A stretch of DNA of 34,945 nt from the NCBI RefSeq assembly GCF_019733465.1, contig NZ_JACVQL010000057.1, positions 1 to 34,945 on the forward strand, read 5' to 3'. This DNA comes from Actinotalea ferrariae (GTDB lineage: Bacteria > Actinomycetota > Actinomycetes > Actinomycetales > Cellulomonadaceae). Every line of letters begins with the position of its first letter. Position 1 is the first letter of the stretch. Below are positions 25,939 through 32,499 of this stretch, piece after piece. Below the pieces are notes generated by a model that worked only from the letters and a program-made list of their open reading frames with translations, searched no databases and had not been told where the DNA came from. The position numbers and the translations under genes were made by a program.

Positions 25939-26736
25939 ATGAACCAGCACGTGGCCGTCGCGCCGCCGGCCGCGGCGGACCCTGCCGCGCCGCGCCCCGA
26001 CGGCCCGCAGGAGGCCGAGGGCCTGCACGCGGCGTCGGACGGCGCCGGTCGGCTCCTCGACGGCGTCGGCGGCGGTGTCGCGGCGGTGGTCGAGCGCGTC
26101 GCCCGGTGGCGCGGGTCCAAGCCCATGCACCCGAAGGGTGCGCTGCTGCGGGCGCGGCTCGACCGGGCCGGCGGCGCGGCGTCCGGCGTCGCGTGGATCG
26201 ACGAGCCCGGGCACGACGACGTCGCCGTGCGCTTCTCGCGCGGTGGCGGCCTGCCCGACGGCTGGCCCGACGTCCACGGGCTCGCCCTGCGGACCCCTGA
26301 CGGCGCCGACCTGCTCCTGTCGACGAGCGGCCGCGCGATCGGGCTGCGGCACGGGCTCGCGCTCCAGCGCGTCGTCGGCCGCGGCAGCTACACGTCGATC
26401 ATGCCGTTCCGTACGGAGCGCGGGCCGGTCATGCTCGCGGCGCTGCCGGACCCGGAGCGCGACCTGCCGACGGACCCGGCTGCGCTCGCCGACGAGCTCG
26501 GCGCGCGACCGTGGCGCCTGACGCTCGTGTGGGCGCCGTTCCTCGGCGCCTGGCGGGCGTTCGGGTCGCTCGAGGTGTCCGGGCGGGCCCGTGACGAGAT
26601 CGACCCGCCCGTCCGGTTCGAGCCGCTCGCCCCGCCCGTCGGTCTCGCGGTGTACCCGTGGGTCGCGCGGGTGCGCGAGCCGGCCTACCTCGCCGCGCGC
26701 CGCGGCTTCCCGACGCCCACCAGCCCGCAGCCCTGA
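25939..26736 (+). CDS. Catalase-fold-like protein of unknown function
   Basis: A 265-residue soluble protein without signal peptide. After an Ala/Pro-rich start of about 50 residues it has HPKGALLRARLDRAGG and VRFSRGGGLPDGWPDVHGLALR, which resemble the first strands and the RFS...DxRGxAxR region of catalase-related heme proteins (SrpA type). The catalytic Asn and the heme-binding Tyr region of true catalases could not be placed, so activity is doubtful. The ATG at 25939 follows a G-run directly. It lies 11 bases before the YihY gene on the same strand, so the two probably share a transcript. Function not known. Confidence 0.7.
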   Translation: MNQHVAVAPPAAADPAAPRPDGPQEAEGLHAASDGAGRLLDGVGGGVAAVVERVARWRGSKPMHPKGALLRARLDRAGGAASGVAWIDEPGHDDVAVRFSRGGGLPDGWPDVHGLALRTPDGADLLLSTSGRAIGLRHGLALQRVVGRGSYTSIMPFRTERGPVMLAALPDPERDLPTDPAALADELGARPWRLTLVWAPFLGAWRAFGSLEVSGRARDEIDPPVRFEPLAPPVGLAVYPWVARVREPAYLAARRGFPTPTSPQP

Positions 26737-26747
26737 GGGAGACGACG

Positions 26748-27878
26748 ATGGCCCACCACCGCACCGACGAGCACGCGAGCGAGAAGTCCGACGCGCCGCA
26801 CCCCGACCACCCGAGCAAGCCGGACTCGCCCGCCGACCTCACCAAGCCGTCGTGGGGCTACGTCCTCAAGAAGACGCTGCGCGAGTTCAACCGGGACCAG
26901 TGCACCGACCTCGCGGCCGCGCTGACGTACTACGCGGTGCTCGCCCTGGCGCCCGCGGCGCTCGCGCTCGTGTCGCTGCTCGGCGTGTTCGGCGACGGCG
27001 ACCAGATCGTCGAGGACGTCATGGCGACAGCCCAGGACATGGCTCCTGGGCTGGACCTCGACACCGTCAAGCCCATCGTGGAGAACCTCGCCTCGCAGCA
27101 GGGCGCGGGGCTCGCCCTCCTCCTGGGTCTCCTCATCGCGCTGTGGTCGGCGTCGGGCTACGTCAACGCCTTCAGCCGGGCGATGAACCGGATGTACGAG
27201 ATCGACGAGGGCCGGCCGATCTGGAAGCTGCGGCCGTGGATGCTCCTCATCACCCTGGTCACGCTCGTGCTGGTCGCGATCATCTGCGCGGCACTGGTGC
27301 TGTCCGGTCCGGTCGCCGAGGCGATCGGTGGGGCCGTCGGCCTGAGCGAGCAGGCGGTGACGATCTGGAACATCGCGAAGTGGCCCGTCATCGTGCTGCT
27401 CGTCGCGCTGACGGTGGCGATCCTGTACTGGGGGACGCCCAACGTGCGCCAGCCGAAGTTCCGGTGGATCAGCGTCGGGGCGTTCGTGTTCCTCATCGTC
27501 TGGGCGATCGCGACCGTTGCGTTCGGGTTCTACGTCACCAACTTCAGCAGCTACAACGAGACGTACGGGTCGCTCGCGGGCGTCATCGTCTTCCTCCTGT
27601 GGTTGTGGATCACCAACAACGCGCTGCTCTTCGGTGCCGAGCTCGACGCCGAGCTCGAGCGGGGCCGTGAGCTGCAGGCGGGGATCAAGGCGGAAGAGAC
27701 CATCCAGCTCCCGCCGCGCGACACCAAGGCGAGCGACAAGAAGCAGAAGCAGCACGAGGAGGACATCGCCAAGGGCCGCGAGCTGCGCGAGTCGAACGGT
27801 CGCGACGCCGACCCGGACGACACCTCTGCGGGCGCCTCGACCGGGCGCGACCAGGACGGTCGCCGGGCGCGTCGCTGA
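26748..27878 (+). CDS. YihY/virulence factor BrkB family membrane protein
   Basis: A 376-residue membrane protein of the YihY family (once wrongly called ribonuclease BN). About six hydrophobic segments lie between residues 55 and 305. Marks are DLAAALTYYAVLALAPAALAL, LWSASGYVNAFSRAMNRMYE, PKFRWISVGAFVFLIVWAIA, SYNETYGSLAGVIVFLLWLW and NNALLFGAELDAELERGREL. The last about 65 residues are highly charged (Lys/Glu/Asp/Arg) and probably cytoplasmic. The ATG at 26748 has GAGGGAG six bases upstream. Function unproven in the family. Confidence 0.93.
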   Translation: MAHHRTDEHASEKSDAPHPDHPSKPDSPADLTKPSWGYVLKKTLREFNRDQCTDLAAALTYYAVLALAPAALALVSLLGVFGDGDQIVEDVMATAQDMAPGLDLDTVKPIVENLASQQGAGLALLLGLLIALWSASGYVNAFSRAMNRMYEIDEGRPIWKLRPWMLLITLVTLVLVAIICAALVLSGPVAEAIGGAVGLSEQAVTIWNIAKWPVIVLLVALTVAILYWGTPNVRQPKFRWISVGAFVFLIVWAIATVAFGFYVTNFSSYNETYGSLAGVIVFLLWLWITNNALLFGAELDAELERGRELQAGIKAEETIQLPPRDTKASDKKQKQHEEDIAKGRELRESNGRDADPDDTSAGASTGRDQDGRRARR

Positions 27879-27896
27879 CGCCCGGCGACGGCGGAC

Positions 27897-27940
27897 GACG
27901 CGCGGACCGGCCAGGCCCCCGAGCCGCCGGTCCGCGCGTC
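27897..27940 (+). terminator. Strong hairpin after the YihY gene
   Basis: Fifteen-base perfect arms, 27897-27911 (GACGCGCGGACCGGC) and 27926-27940, with a 14-base loop, 19 bases after the YihY stop. No T-run, as often in actinobacteria. Confidence 0.75.
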
Positions 27941-28043
27941 ATCACGGCCGCCCGACCCTGCCGCCTCGACGCGCGGCGGGCGCCGCGGCGCGGTAGGACA
28001 GGGGGGACCGAACGACCGACCCCGAGCAGAGGAGCGCCTCCGG

Positions 28044-28439
28044 ATGGAGCACTTCACGATCGCGACCGTCGCCGAGCAGAGCCCGGACTTCCGCAGGGTC
28101 CTGTGGACCGGCGAGCACACGCAGCTGGTCATCATGACCATCCCGCCGGGCGGTGAGATCGGCGAGGAGGTCCACGAGGACATCGACCAGATCCTCACCT
28201 TCGTCAGCGGGGTCGGCGAAGCCGTCGTCTCGGGGCAGAAGCGCAAGGTCGTCGCCGGTGACCTCGTCGTCGTCCCGGCCGGGAAGAAGCACAACTTCCT
28301 CAACACGGGTGAGAACCCGCTGATCCTCTACACGGTCTACGGCCCGCCCGAGCACGCCGACGGCGCGGTGCACGCGACCAAGGAGGAGGCCGACGCCGCC
28401 GAGGAGGCCGGCGAGGACGAGCCGCCCACCGCGGACTGA
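28044..28439 (+). CDS. Cupin-domain protein
   Basis: A 131-residue single-domain cupin. The first cupin motif is GGEIGEEVHEDIDQILTFVSG, with His and Glu/Asp metal ligands (about residues 36-56), and the second is VVPAGKKHNFLNTG (about 76-89) with the later His. The fold usually holds a metal ion and serves as an enzyme or sensor; the class is too broad to name a reaction. The tail after residue 108 is acidic and Ala/Glu-rich. GAGGAG lies about 10 bases before the ATG; the GGAG can pair with CTCC just upstream of the start. The gene stands alone between two hairpins. Confidence 0.88.
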   Translation: MEHFTIATVAEQSPDFRRVLWTGEHTQLVIMTIPPGGEIGEEVHEDIDQILTFVSGVGEAVVSGQKRKVVAGDLVVVPAGKKHNFLNTGENPLILYTVYGPPEHADGAVHATKEEADAAEEAGEDEPPTAD

Positions 28440-28458
28440 CCCCTCGGGCACGCAGACG

Positions 28459-28505
28459 GGAGCGTCCCGGCCCTGACACGCGAGCGTGTCGGGCCGGGAC
28501 GCTCC
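28459..28505. terminator. Long bidirectional terminator
   Basis: Fifteen-base perfect outer arms (28459-28473, 28491-28505), one unpaired base, then a six-base inner stem GACACG/CGTGTC with a CGAG loop. It sits between convergent genes, 19 bases after the cupin stop and 28 before the lipoprotein stop, and can serve both. Confidence 0.82.
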
Positions 28506-28533
28506 GGTCTGTCAGGGTGCGGGGACCGGTCCG

Positions 28534-28965
28534 TCAGGACTCGGAGGTCTCGCCCTCGACGCCCTCGTCGTCGTTGTCGGTGACGTCCTCGAAGTCGAAG
28601 CCGGACTGCTCGCAGCCCTCGCGCAGCGCGTCGGCGTCGACCGTGAAGCGACCCCGCATGTCCGGCCCGATCCGCTCGGAGTCGGCGTTCGAGACGGGCG
28701 GGTCGACGGTCGAGCGGATGGGCTCGGACTCCGAGCTCGCGGCGGACGCGGCGACGGCGTCCATGAGGTCGTCGCGCTCGTCGCCGTCGGCCCGCTCGGC
28801 CGCGACCAGGTCACGGCACGCGACGAAGCCCATCGGGTCGTCGTGCGCGAGGTCGAAGCCGCTCGAGAAGCTGTTGACGTCGTTGTCGGAGCTGCAGGCT
28901 CCGAGCGTCAGGAGCAGGGGCAGCGTGGCGGCGGCGATCACGGGGCGCAGGCGTCGTCGGTCCAT
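28534..28965 (-). CDS. Small acidic lipoprotein of unknown function
   Basis: A 143-residue predicted lipoprotein: RRR near the start, a hydrophobic core, and lipobox LGAC with Cys24. The mature part is polar and acidic, with FVACRDLVAAERADGDERDDLMDAV, a Ser/Glu stretch and an acidic end (DVTDNDDEGVEGETSES). Two Cys besides the lipid Cys (in VACRD and EGCEQ) could form a disulphide. No known domain recognised. The ATG at 28965 has no clear ribosome site. Confidence 0.75.
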   Translation of the reverse strand: MDRRRLRPVIAAATLPLLLTLGACSSDNDVNSFSSGFDLAHDDPMGFVACRDLVAAERADGDERDDLMDAVAASAASSESEPIRSTVDPPVSNADSERIGPDMRGRFTVDADALREGCEQSGFDFEDVTDNDDEGVEGETSES

Positions 28966-28985
28966 GTGATCAGTAAAGGACCCGC

Positions 28986-29020
28986 CCGCAGGAGCCGCGA
29001 CCGGGCGACGGGTCCTGCGG
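28986..29020 (-). terminator. Hairpin after the sigma factor gene
   Basis: CCGCAGGA at 28986-28993 pairs exactly with TCCTGCGG at 29013-29020 over a 19-base G/C-rich loop, about 60 bases past the sigma-factor stop. A possible terminator of the sigma operon. The rest of 28966-29082 shows nothing recognisable. Confidence 0.35.
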
Positions 29021-29082
29021 CCCGTCGCACGGGGCGCCGTCGCCGGCCGACCGGCTCAGCCCGGCCGCCTCCGTGCGCCGCC

Positions 29083-30333
29083 TCAGCCCGCCGTGACTTC
29101 CGCGAGGCGGCGGGCGAGGTGCTCGCGCTCGGCGTCGTTCGTCACGAGCCGCAGCGCGTCCCGGTACGCCGCCGCGGCCTCGTCGTCCCGCCCGAGGCGC
29201 CGCAGCAGGTCCGCGCGGGTCGCCGGTAGCAGGTGGTACGCGTCGAGCACGCCCTCGGCCGCGAGCCCGTCCACGAGGACGAGCCCTTGCTCGGGACCGT
29301 GCGCCATCGCGACCGCGATCGCACGGTTCAGCGCCACGAACGGCGAAGCCGTCGTGCGGGCGAGCTCGTCGTAGCTCGCGACGATCGCCTCCCAGTCGGT
29401 CGCCGCCGCTGACGGCGCCGTCGTGTGCTCGCCGGCGATCGCGGCCTGCAGCGTGTACGGCCCCGGCCCATCGCCGCTGCGCCGACGCGCGCGCGAGAGG
29501 AGGGCGTCGGCCTCCTCGGCCAGCGCGACGTCCCACGCGGAACGGTCCTGCTGGTCGAGCGGGACGAGCCGGCCCGCGGCGTCCGTGCGCGACGTCCGCC
29601 GGGCGTCGTGGAACAGCATGAGCGCGAGCAGCCCGAGCACCTCGGGCTCGTCCGGCATGAGGGTCGCGAGCAGCCGGCCGAGCCGGACGGCCTCCGCGGT
29701 GAGGTCCGCCCGCAGCAGCCCGCCGCGCGTCGCCACGTACCCCTCGGTGAAGAGCAGGTAGACGACGGCGAGCACGCCGCCGAGCCGCTCGGGGAGGGCA
29801 TGCGCGGGTGGGACCCGGTACGGGATCCGGGCGGTCGAGATCTTCTGCCTCGCGCGGACGAGTCGCTTCGACATCGCGGCCTCCGCGAGGCCGAACGCGC
29901 GGGCCACCTCCTCGACCGTGAGCCCGCAGACCGTGCGCAGGGTGAGGGCGACCTGGGTCTCGGGTGACAAGGCCGGGTGGCAGCACGTGAAGACCAGGCG
30001 CAGGCGGTCGTCACCGAGGTCGTCGCGGCTCGTCGGCTCGTCGGCGGACGTGAGCCGGCGGTCCAGGTCCACGGCCACCTCCTCGACGGTTCGGCGTTCG
30101 GTTCCTGCGCGGCGCAGGCGGTCCAGCGCCCGACGCCTGGCCACCGTGAGCAGCCACGCGCCGGGACGCTGGGGGACGCCGTCGCGCGGCCAGGTGCGTG
30201 CGGCCGCGACGAAGGCGTCCTGCGCGCAGTCCTCGGCGAGCGCCCAGTCGCCGGTGACCCGGATGAGGAGCGCCACCAGGCGCGGCCACTCCTGCGCGAA
30301 GGCGGCGCCGACGGCGTCGTCGGGAGAGGTCAT
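29083..30333 (-). CDS. ECF42-type RNA polymerase sigma factor with C-terminal extension
   Basis: A 416-residue sigma factor, about twice the length of an ordinary ECF sigma. Region 2 lies near residues 10-80 (VTGDWALAEDCAQDAFVAA, RPGAWLLTVARRRALDRLRR) and region 4 near 120-170 (ETQVALTLRTVCGLTVEEVA, AMSKRLVRARQKI). A DUF6596-type segment (ERLGGVLAVVYLLFTEGYVA) and a TPR-like C-terminus (PATRADLLRRLGRDDEAAAAYRDAL) follow. This layout and the DGPF gene just upstream define the ECF42 group, which lacks a classic anti-sigma factor; the extension is thought to control activity. The ATG at 30333 has GGAG upstream and lies 16 bases after the DGPF stop, so they form one operon. Confidence 0.92.
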   Translation of the reverse strand: MTSPDDAVGAAFAQEWPRLVALLIRVTGDWALAEDCAQDAFVAAARTWPRDGVPQRPGAWLLTVARRRALDRLRRAGTERRTVEEVAVDLDRRLTSADEPTSRDDLGDDRLRLVFTCCHPALSPETQVALTLRTVCGLTVEEVARAFGLAEAAMSKRLVRARQKISTARIPYRVPPAHALPERLGGVLAVVYLLFTEGYVATRGGLLRADLTAEAVRLGRLLATLMPDEPEVLGLLALMLFHDARRTSRTDAAGRLVPLDQQDRSAWDVALAEEADALLSRARRRSGDGPGPYTLQAAIAGEHTTAPSAAATDWEAIVASYDELARTTASPFVALNRAIAVAMAHGPEQGLVLVDGLAAEGVLDAYHLLPATRADLLRRLGRDDEAAAAYRDALRLVTNDAEREHLARRLAEVTAG

Positions 30334-30349
30334 GGGCGCGCTCCGGCGG

Positions 30350-30685
30350 TCAGGCGTCCGGGAACGGCCACACGGCTCGCAGCTCGATCGTCCCGAACCG
30401 CGCGGCGGGGTGGGCGGCGGCGACCGCGATGGCCTCGTCCAGGTCCGCGGTCTCGAGGAGGTCGAAGCCGCCGATCTGCTCGCGAGCCTCGGCGAACGGT
30501 CCGTCGGTGATCAGGGTGCGGCCGCCGCGGACCTGCACGGCCGTGGCCTCCTCGGCGGGCCGGAGCCGGTCGCCCGTCATGCGGATGCCGCGGGACTCGA
30601 CGTCCGCCACCCACGCGCTCGGGTCGGCGTCGGGGCCGGGGTCGGGGGCGTCGGGGTCGACGCGGACGAACATCAGGTAGCGCAT
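30350..30685 (-). CDS. DGPF/YCII-domain protein, partner of the ECF42 sigma factor
   Basis: A 111-residue YCII-related protein. It starts MRYLMFVRVDPDAP and carries the diagnostic TDGPFAEAREQIGGFDLLE at about residues 59-77, then ETADLDEAIAVAAAHP. DGPF proteins are the regular neighbours and targets of ECF42 sigma factors; their biochemical role is open. The ATG at 30685 has GGAGGATCC just upstream, a strong ribosome site. First gene of the two-gene operon. Confidence 0.92.
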   Translation of the reverse strand: MRYLMFVRVDPDAPDPGPDADPSAWVADVESRGIRMTGDRLRPAEEATAVQVRGGRTLITDGPFAEAREQIGGFDLLETADLDEAIAVAAAHPAARFGTIELRAVWPFPDA

Positions 30686-30744
30686 GGATCCTCCTCGGTG
30701 GTGGCGCGACCGGCGGTGGCACCGGGACGCACGGACACCCTCAT

Positions 30745-30771
30745 GACGCGGGCCGGGGCGTCACGAGGACA
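30745..30771 (-). promoter_or_regulatory. Candidate ECF promoter of the DGPF-sigma operon
   Basis: On the minus strand TGTCCT (30771-30766) and CGTC (30748-30745) are 17 bases apart, a usual ECF spacing; ECF42 promoters are known to have a TGTCGA-type -35. Two of the last -35 bases differ. It would start transcription about 50 bases before the DGPF ATG and suggests autoregulation. Weak. The rest of the gap 30686-30806 shows nothing. Confidence 0.35.
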
Positions 30772-30806
30772 TCCTGGCCGTGCACGGCGTCGTGACCTGC
30801 GTCACA

Positions 30807-31316
30807 TCACCGAGCGACGGTGCCGTCGTGCCCGGGCGGCTGACGCGGACGCGCCGGCGGGACCGGCGAGCGGGGCCGGCCGACGACGCGCGGAGTGGTG
30901 CTGCGGTAGCGCTCGTACGCGTCGCCGAACCGCTCGAGCAGGAGGCGTTCCTCGAGACGGGTCTTGCGGTCGAGCACCGCGACGAGCGCGACCCACGCCA
31001 GCAGGGGCTCCGGCCGCCGGCGCAGGACGGCCGCGCCGGCGGACGCGAGCGCGAGGGCCGCGTAGATCGGGTGGCGGCTGGTCGCGTACGGACCCGTGAC
31101 GAGCAGGACGGCGCCGTCGGGTGGCTGGACGTGCGGGGTGAGGCGCGAGCCGTGCTCGCGCGCCGCCCAGGCGGCGAACGTCCCACCGAGGGCCACGGCA
31201 GCGGCAGCCGAGACCGCGACGACGCGGGAGAGGCGCCAGCGTGCGCGTCCCGGCCAGCCCAGCGCCGCGACCGCGCCGAGCTGTGCGACGACGAGCCGGT
31301 CCCCGGGTCCCACCAT
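30807..31316 (-). CDS. ICMT/phospholipid N-methyltransferase-like membrane protein
   Basis: A 169-residue membrane protein of the isoprenylcysteine carboxyl methyltransferase-like group. The hallmark GPYATSRHPIYAALALASAG (about 84-103) includes the GPY and RHPxY residues that bind S-adenosylmethionine, and RLEERLLLERFGDAYERY followed by a PR motif is the usual C-terminal signature. Hydrophobic segments lie before and after. Bacterial members methylate varied targets, so the substrate is open. The ATG at 31316 lacks a clear ribosome site. It is divergent from the ArsR-like regulator across 120 bases that hold a repeated operator-like element, so it may be the regulator's target. Confidence 0.8.
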   Translation of the reverse strand: MVGPGDRLVVAQLGAVAALGWPGRARWRLSRVVAVSAAAAVALGGTFAAWAAREHGSRLTPHVQPPDGAVLLVTGPYATSRHPIYAALALASAGAAVLRRRPEPLLAWVALVAVLDRKTRLEERLLLERFGDAYERYRSTTPRVVGRPRSPVPPARPRQPPGHDGTVAR

Positions 31317-31372
31317 CGGCCCAGGATGGTCGACGGCACGCAGGCTGTCGACGTCGGGGAACGCAAGAGGAG

Positions 31373-31421
31373 TTGCGCAGCGATCGTTGCGCAACAATTC
31401 TTGCGCAAGAACTGTTGCGGG
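31373..31421. repeat. Four TTGCGCA boxes at exact 14-base period
   Basis: TTGCGCA begins at 31373, 31387, 31401 and (as TTGCGGG) 31415, each 14 bases after the last. The second and third are also palindromes: GTTGCGCAAC at 31386-31395 and TTCTTGCGCAAGAA at 31398-31411. They fill the space before the ArsR-like start at 31437. Likely operator array for that regulator. Confidence 0.8.
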
Positions 31422-31429
31422 AGTACCGT
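31401..31429 (+). promoter_or_regulatory. Promoter of the ArsR-like gene
   Basis: TTGCGC at 31401-31406 and TACCGT at 31424-31429 are 17 bases apart, and the start codon lies seven bases after the -10, so the message is probably leaderless. The -35 is inside the TTCTTGCGCAAGAA palindrome, so a bound repressor would block polymerase. Confidence 0.6.
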
Positions 31430-31436
31430 CGTGGGC

Positions 31437-32063
31437 ATGAGCCAGGACGACCAGATCCGCACCACCGACCCGGAGCGCATCCGCGCGCTGGCCCACCCCG
31501 TGCGGCTCGAGCTGCTCGAGGCGCTCGACGACCTCGGCGAGGCCACCGCGACGCAGTGCGCGGAGCGCCTGGGGGAGACGGTCGCCAACTGCTCCTTCCA
31601 CCTGCGCGTCCTCGCCAAGGCCGGCTTCATCGAGCCGGCGGCGGCGCGCGGCCGCGAGAAGCCGTGGCGTCCGACGAGCCCCGGCGGCCGGCAGATGAGC
31701 ATCGAGCCCGGCAACCCGGCCTCGCGGCACGCCGTGGCGGAGGTCGCGTCGCTCTCGATGACCCGCGAGGTCGAGCGCGTGCGCGCGTTCATCCAGGAGC
31801 AGCCCGACCCGCCCGCCGGGTGGGAGGACACGGTGACCGTGACGACGTCGTCCTTCTGGGCGACGGCCGACGAGCTGCGCGAGCTCGTCGCGCAGATCCA
31901 CGAGGTCACCGAGCGGTTCGCCGGCCGCTCGCGCGACGCCGCACTGCGGCCGGAGGGTGCGCGTCCGGCGCGGCTCTTCGCGACCGTCAACCCCGACAGC
32001 TTCCCCGAGACCACCTCCGCCGCGTCCTCGACCGACGCGCCCGACCTGAAGGCGACGTCATGA
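31437..32063 (+). CDS. ArsR-like winged helix-turn-helix regulator
   Basis: A 208-residue transcription regulator. The N-terminal 90 residues form an ArsR/HTH_20 domain: DPERIRALAHPVRLELLEAL, ATATQCAERLGETVANCSFHL as the recognition helix region, RVLAKAGFIEPA and a wing ending REKPWRPT. The rest, rich in polar residues, has no metal-site Cys pair, so it is not an arsenic sensor of the classic kind; actinobacterial relatives often sit beside MFS pumps. The ATG at 31437 follows the -10 directly. The stop overlaps the next gene's ATG as ATGA. It probably binds the four TTGCGCA boxes at its own promoter. Confidence 0.87.
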   Translation: MSQDDQIRTTDPERIRALAHPVRLELLEALDDLGEATATQCAERLGETVANCSFHLRVLAKAGFIEPAAARGREKPWRPTSPGGRQMSIEPGNPASRHAVAEVASLSMTREVERVRAFIQEQPDPPAGWEDTVTVTTSSFWATADELRELVAQIHEVTERFAGRSRDAALRPEGARPARLFATVNPDSFPETTSAASSTDAPDLKATS

Positions 32064-32347
32064 CCACGCACCGCATCGAGATCCGCACGCCGGCGCTGCC
32101 GCTGCCGACGCTCACCATGCCGACCCTCACCATGCCGACCGTCACCATGCCGACGGTCACCATGCCGAGGGTCGCACGGCCCGCCATGCGGCTGCGCCGC
32201 CTGCGCGCCGTGCTGGTCCTCCAGCTCTCGTCGGGCGAGCCCGGCGTCGTCGACCGGCGTCCGCACGAGCGCGCGCTGGCCGCCGCGACGGACCGCCTCG
32301 AGCAGCACCGCAGCGCCGCCCACGCGGCACGCCTCGGCGCCCTCTGA
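32060..32347 (+). CDS. Small protein with TMPT pentapeptide repeats
   Basis: A 95-residue protein not recognised. After THRIEIRTPALPLP come four pentapeptides, LTMPT, LTMPT, VTMPT, VTMPR (residues 18-37), encoded by four 15-base tandem repeats. The remainder is basic (RPAMRLRRLRAVLVLQLSSG) and ends in a likely helix (RALAAATDRLEQHRSAAHAA). The ATG at 32060 overlaps the regulator's stop as ATGA, so it is likely expressed, coupled to the regulator. Relatives of the regulator usually have a transporter in this place. Function unknown. Confidence 0.7.
   Translation: MTTHRIEIRTPALPLPTLTMPTLTMPTVTMPTVTMPRVARPAMRLRRLRAVLVLQLSSGEPGVVDRRPHERALAAATDRLEQHRSAAHAARLGAL
32111..32170 (+). repeat. Four 15-base in-frame tandem repeats
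   Basis: The unit CTCACCATGCCGACC occurs at 32111 and 32126 exactly, and with G for C at the first base and small 3' changes at 32141 and 32156. A partial copy (CTGCCGACG) precedes. The period is a multiple of three, so copy-number change would keep the frame. Confidence 0.92.
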
Positions 32348-32368
32348 CGCCGGCCCGCCGAGGCCCAC

Positions 32369-32416
32369 GGTTCTGGAACGGATGCGACGCCCAGGCGTCG
32401 CCTTCGTTCCAGAACC
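32369..32416 (+). terminator. Long hairpin after the TMPT-repeat gene
   Basis: Outer 12-base perfect arms, GGTTCTGGAACG (32369-32380) and its complement (32405-32416), enclose a second stem GCGACGCC/GGCGTCGC with a two-base centre. It begins 21 bases after the stop. A terminator for the regulator transcript is likely; there is no T-run. Confidence 0.75.
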
Positions 32417-32440
32417 AGCAGGGAGGCGGCGGCGGGCCCA

Positions 32441-32499
32441 GGGACCTTGGTCCCGGGTCGGCGGGTGGCGGGTTTCTACGGTTGAGGGGTGAGAAACCC
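32441..32499 (+). promoter_or_regulatory. Promoter and operator candidates of the membrane/copper operon
   Basis: TACGGT at 32477-32482 ends six bases before the GTG at 32489, a probable leaderless start. GGGTTTCT (32470-32477) and AGAAACCC (32492-32499) form an exact inverted repeat straddling -10 and start codon. A second inverted repeat, GGGACC-TT-GGTCCC, lies at 32441-32454. Both may be repressor sites; no -35 was recognised. Confidence 0.5.

Noticed and set aside
26748-27878. Ribonuclease BN
   Set aside because: The YihY family was named so in error in older annotation; the protein is a membrane protein without nuclease motifs.
32369-32416. LexA/SOS-type or heat-shock operator in the GTTCTGGAAC repeat
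   Set aside because: The half-site order is wrong for the actinobacterial SOS box and the element lies after a gene, so a terminator is simpler.
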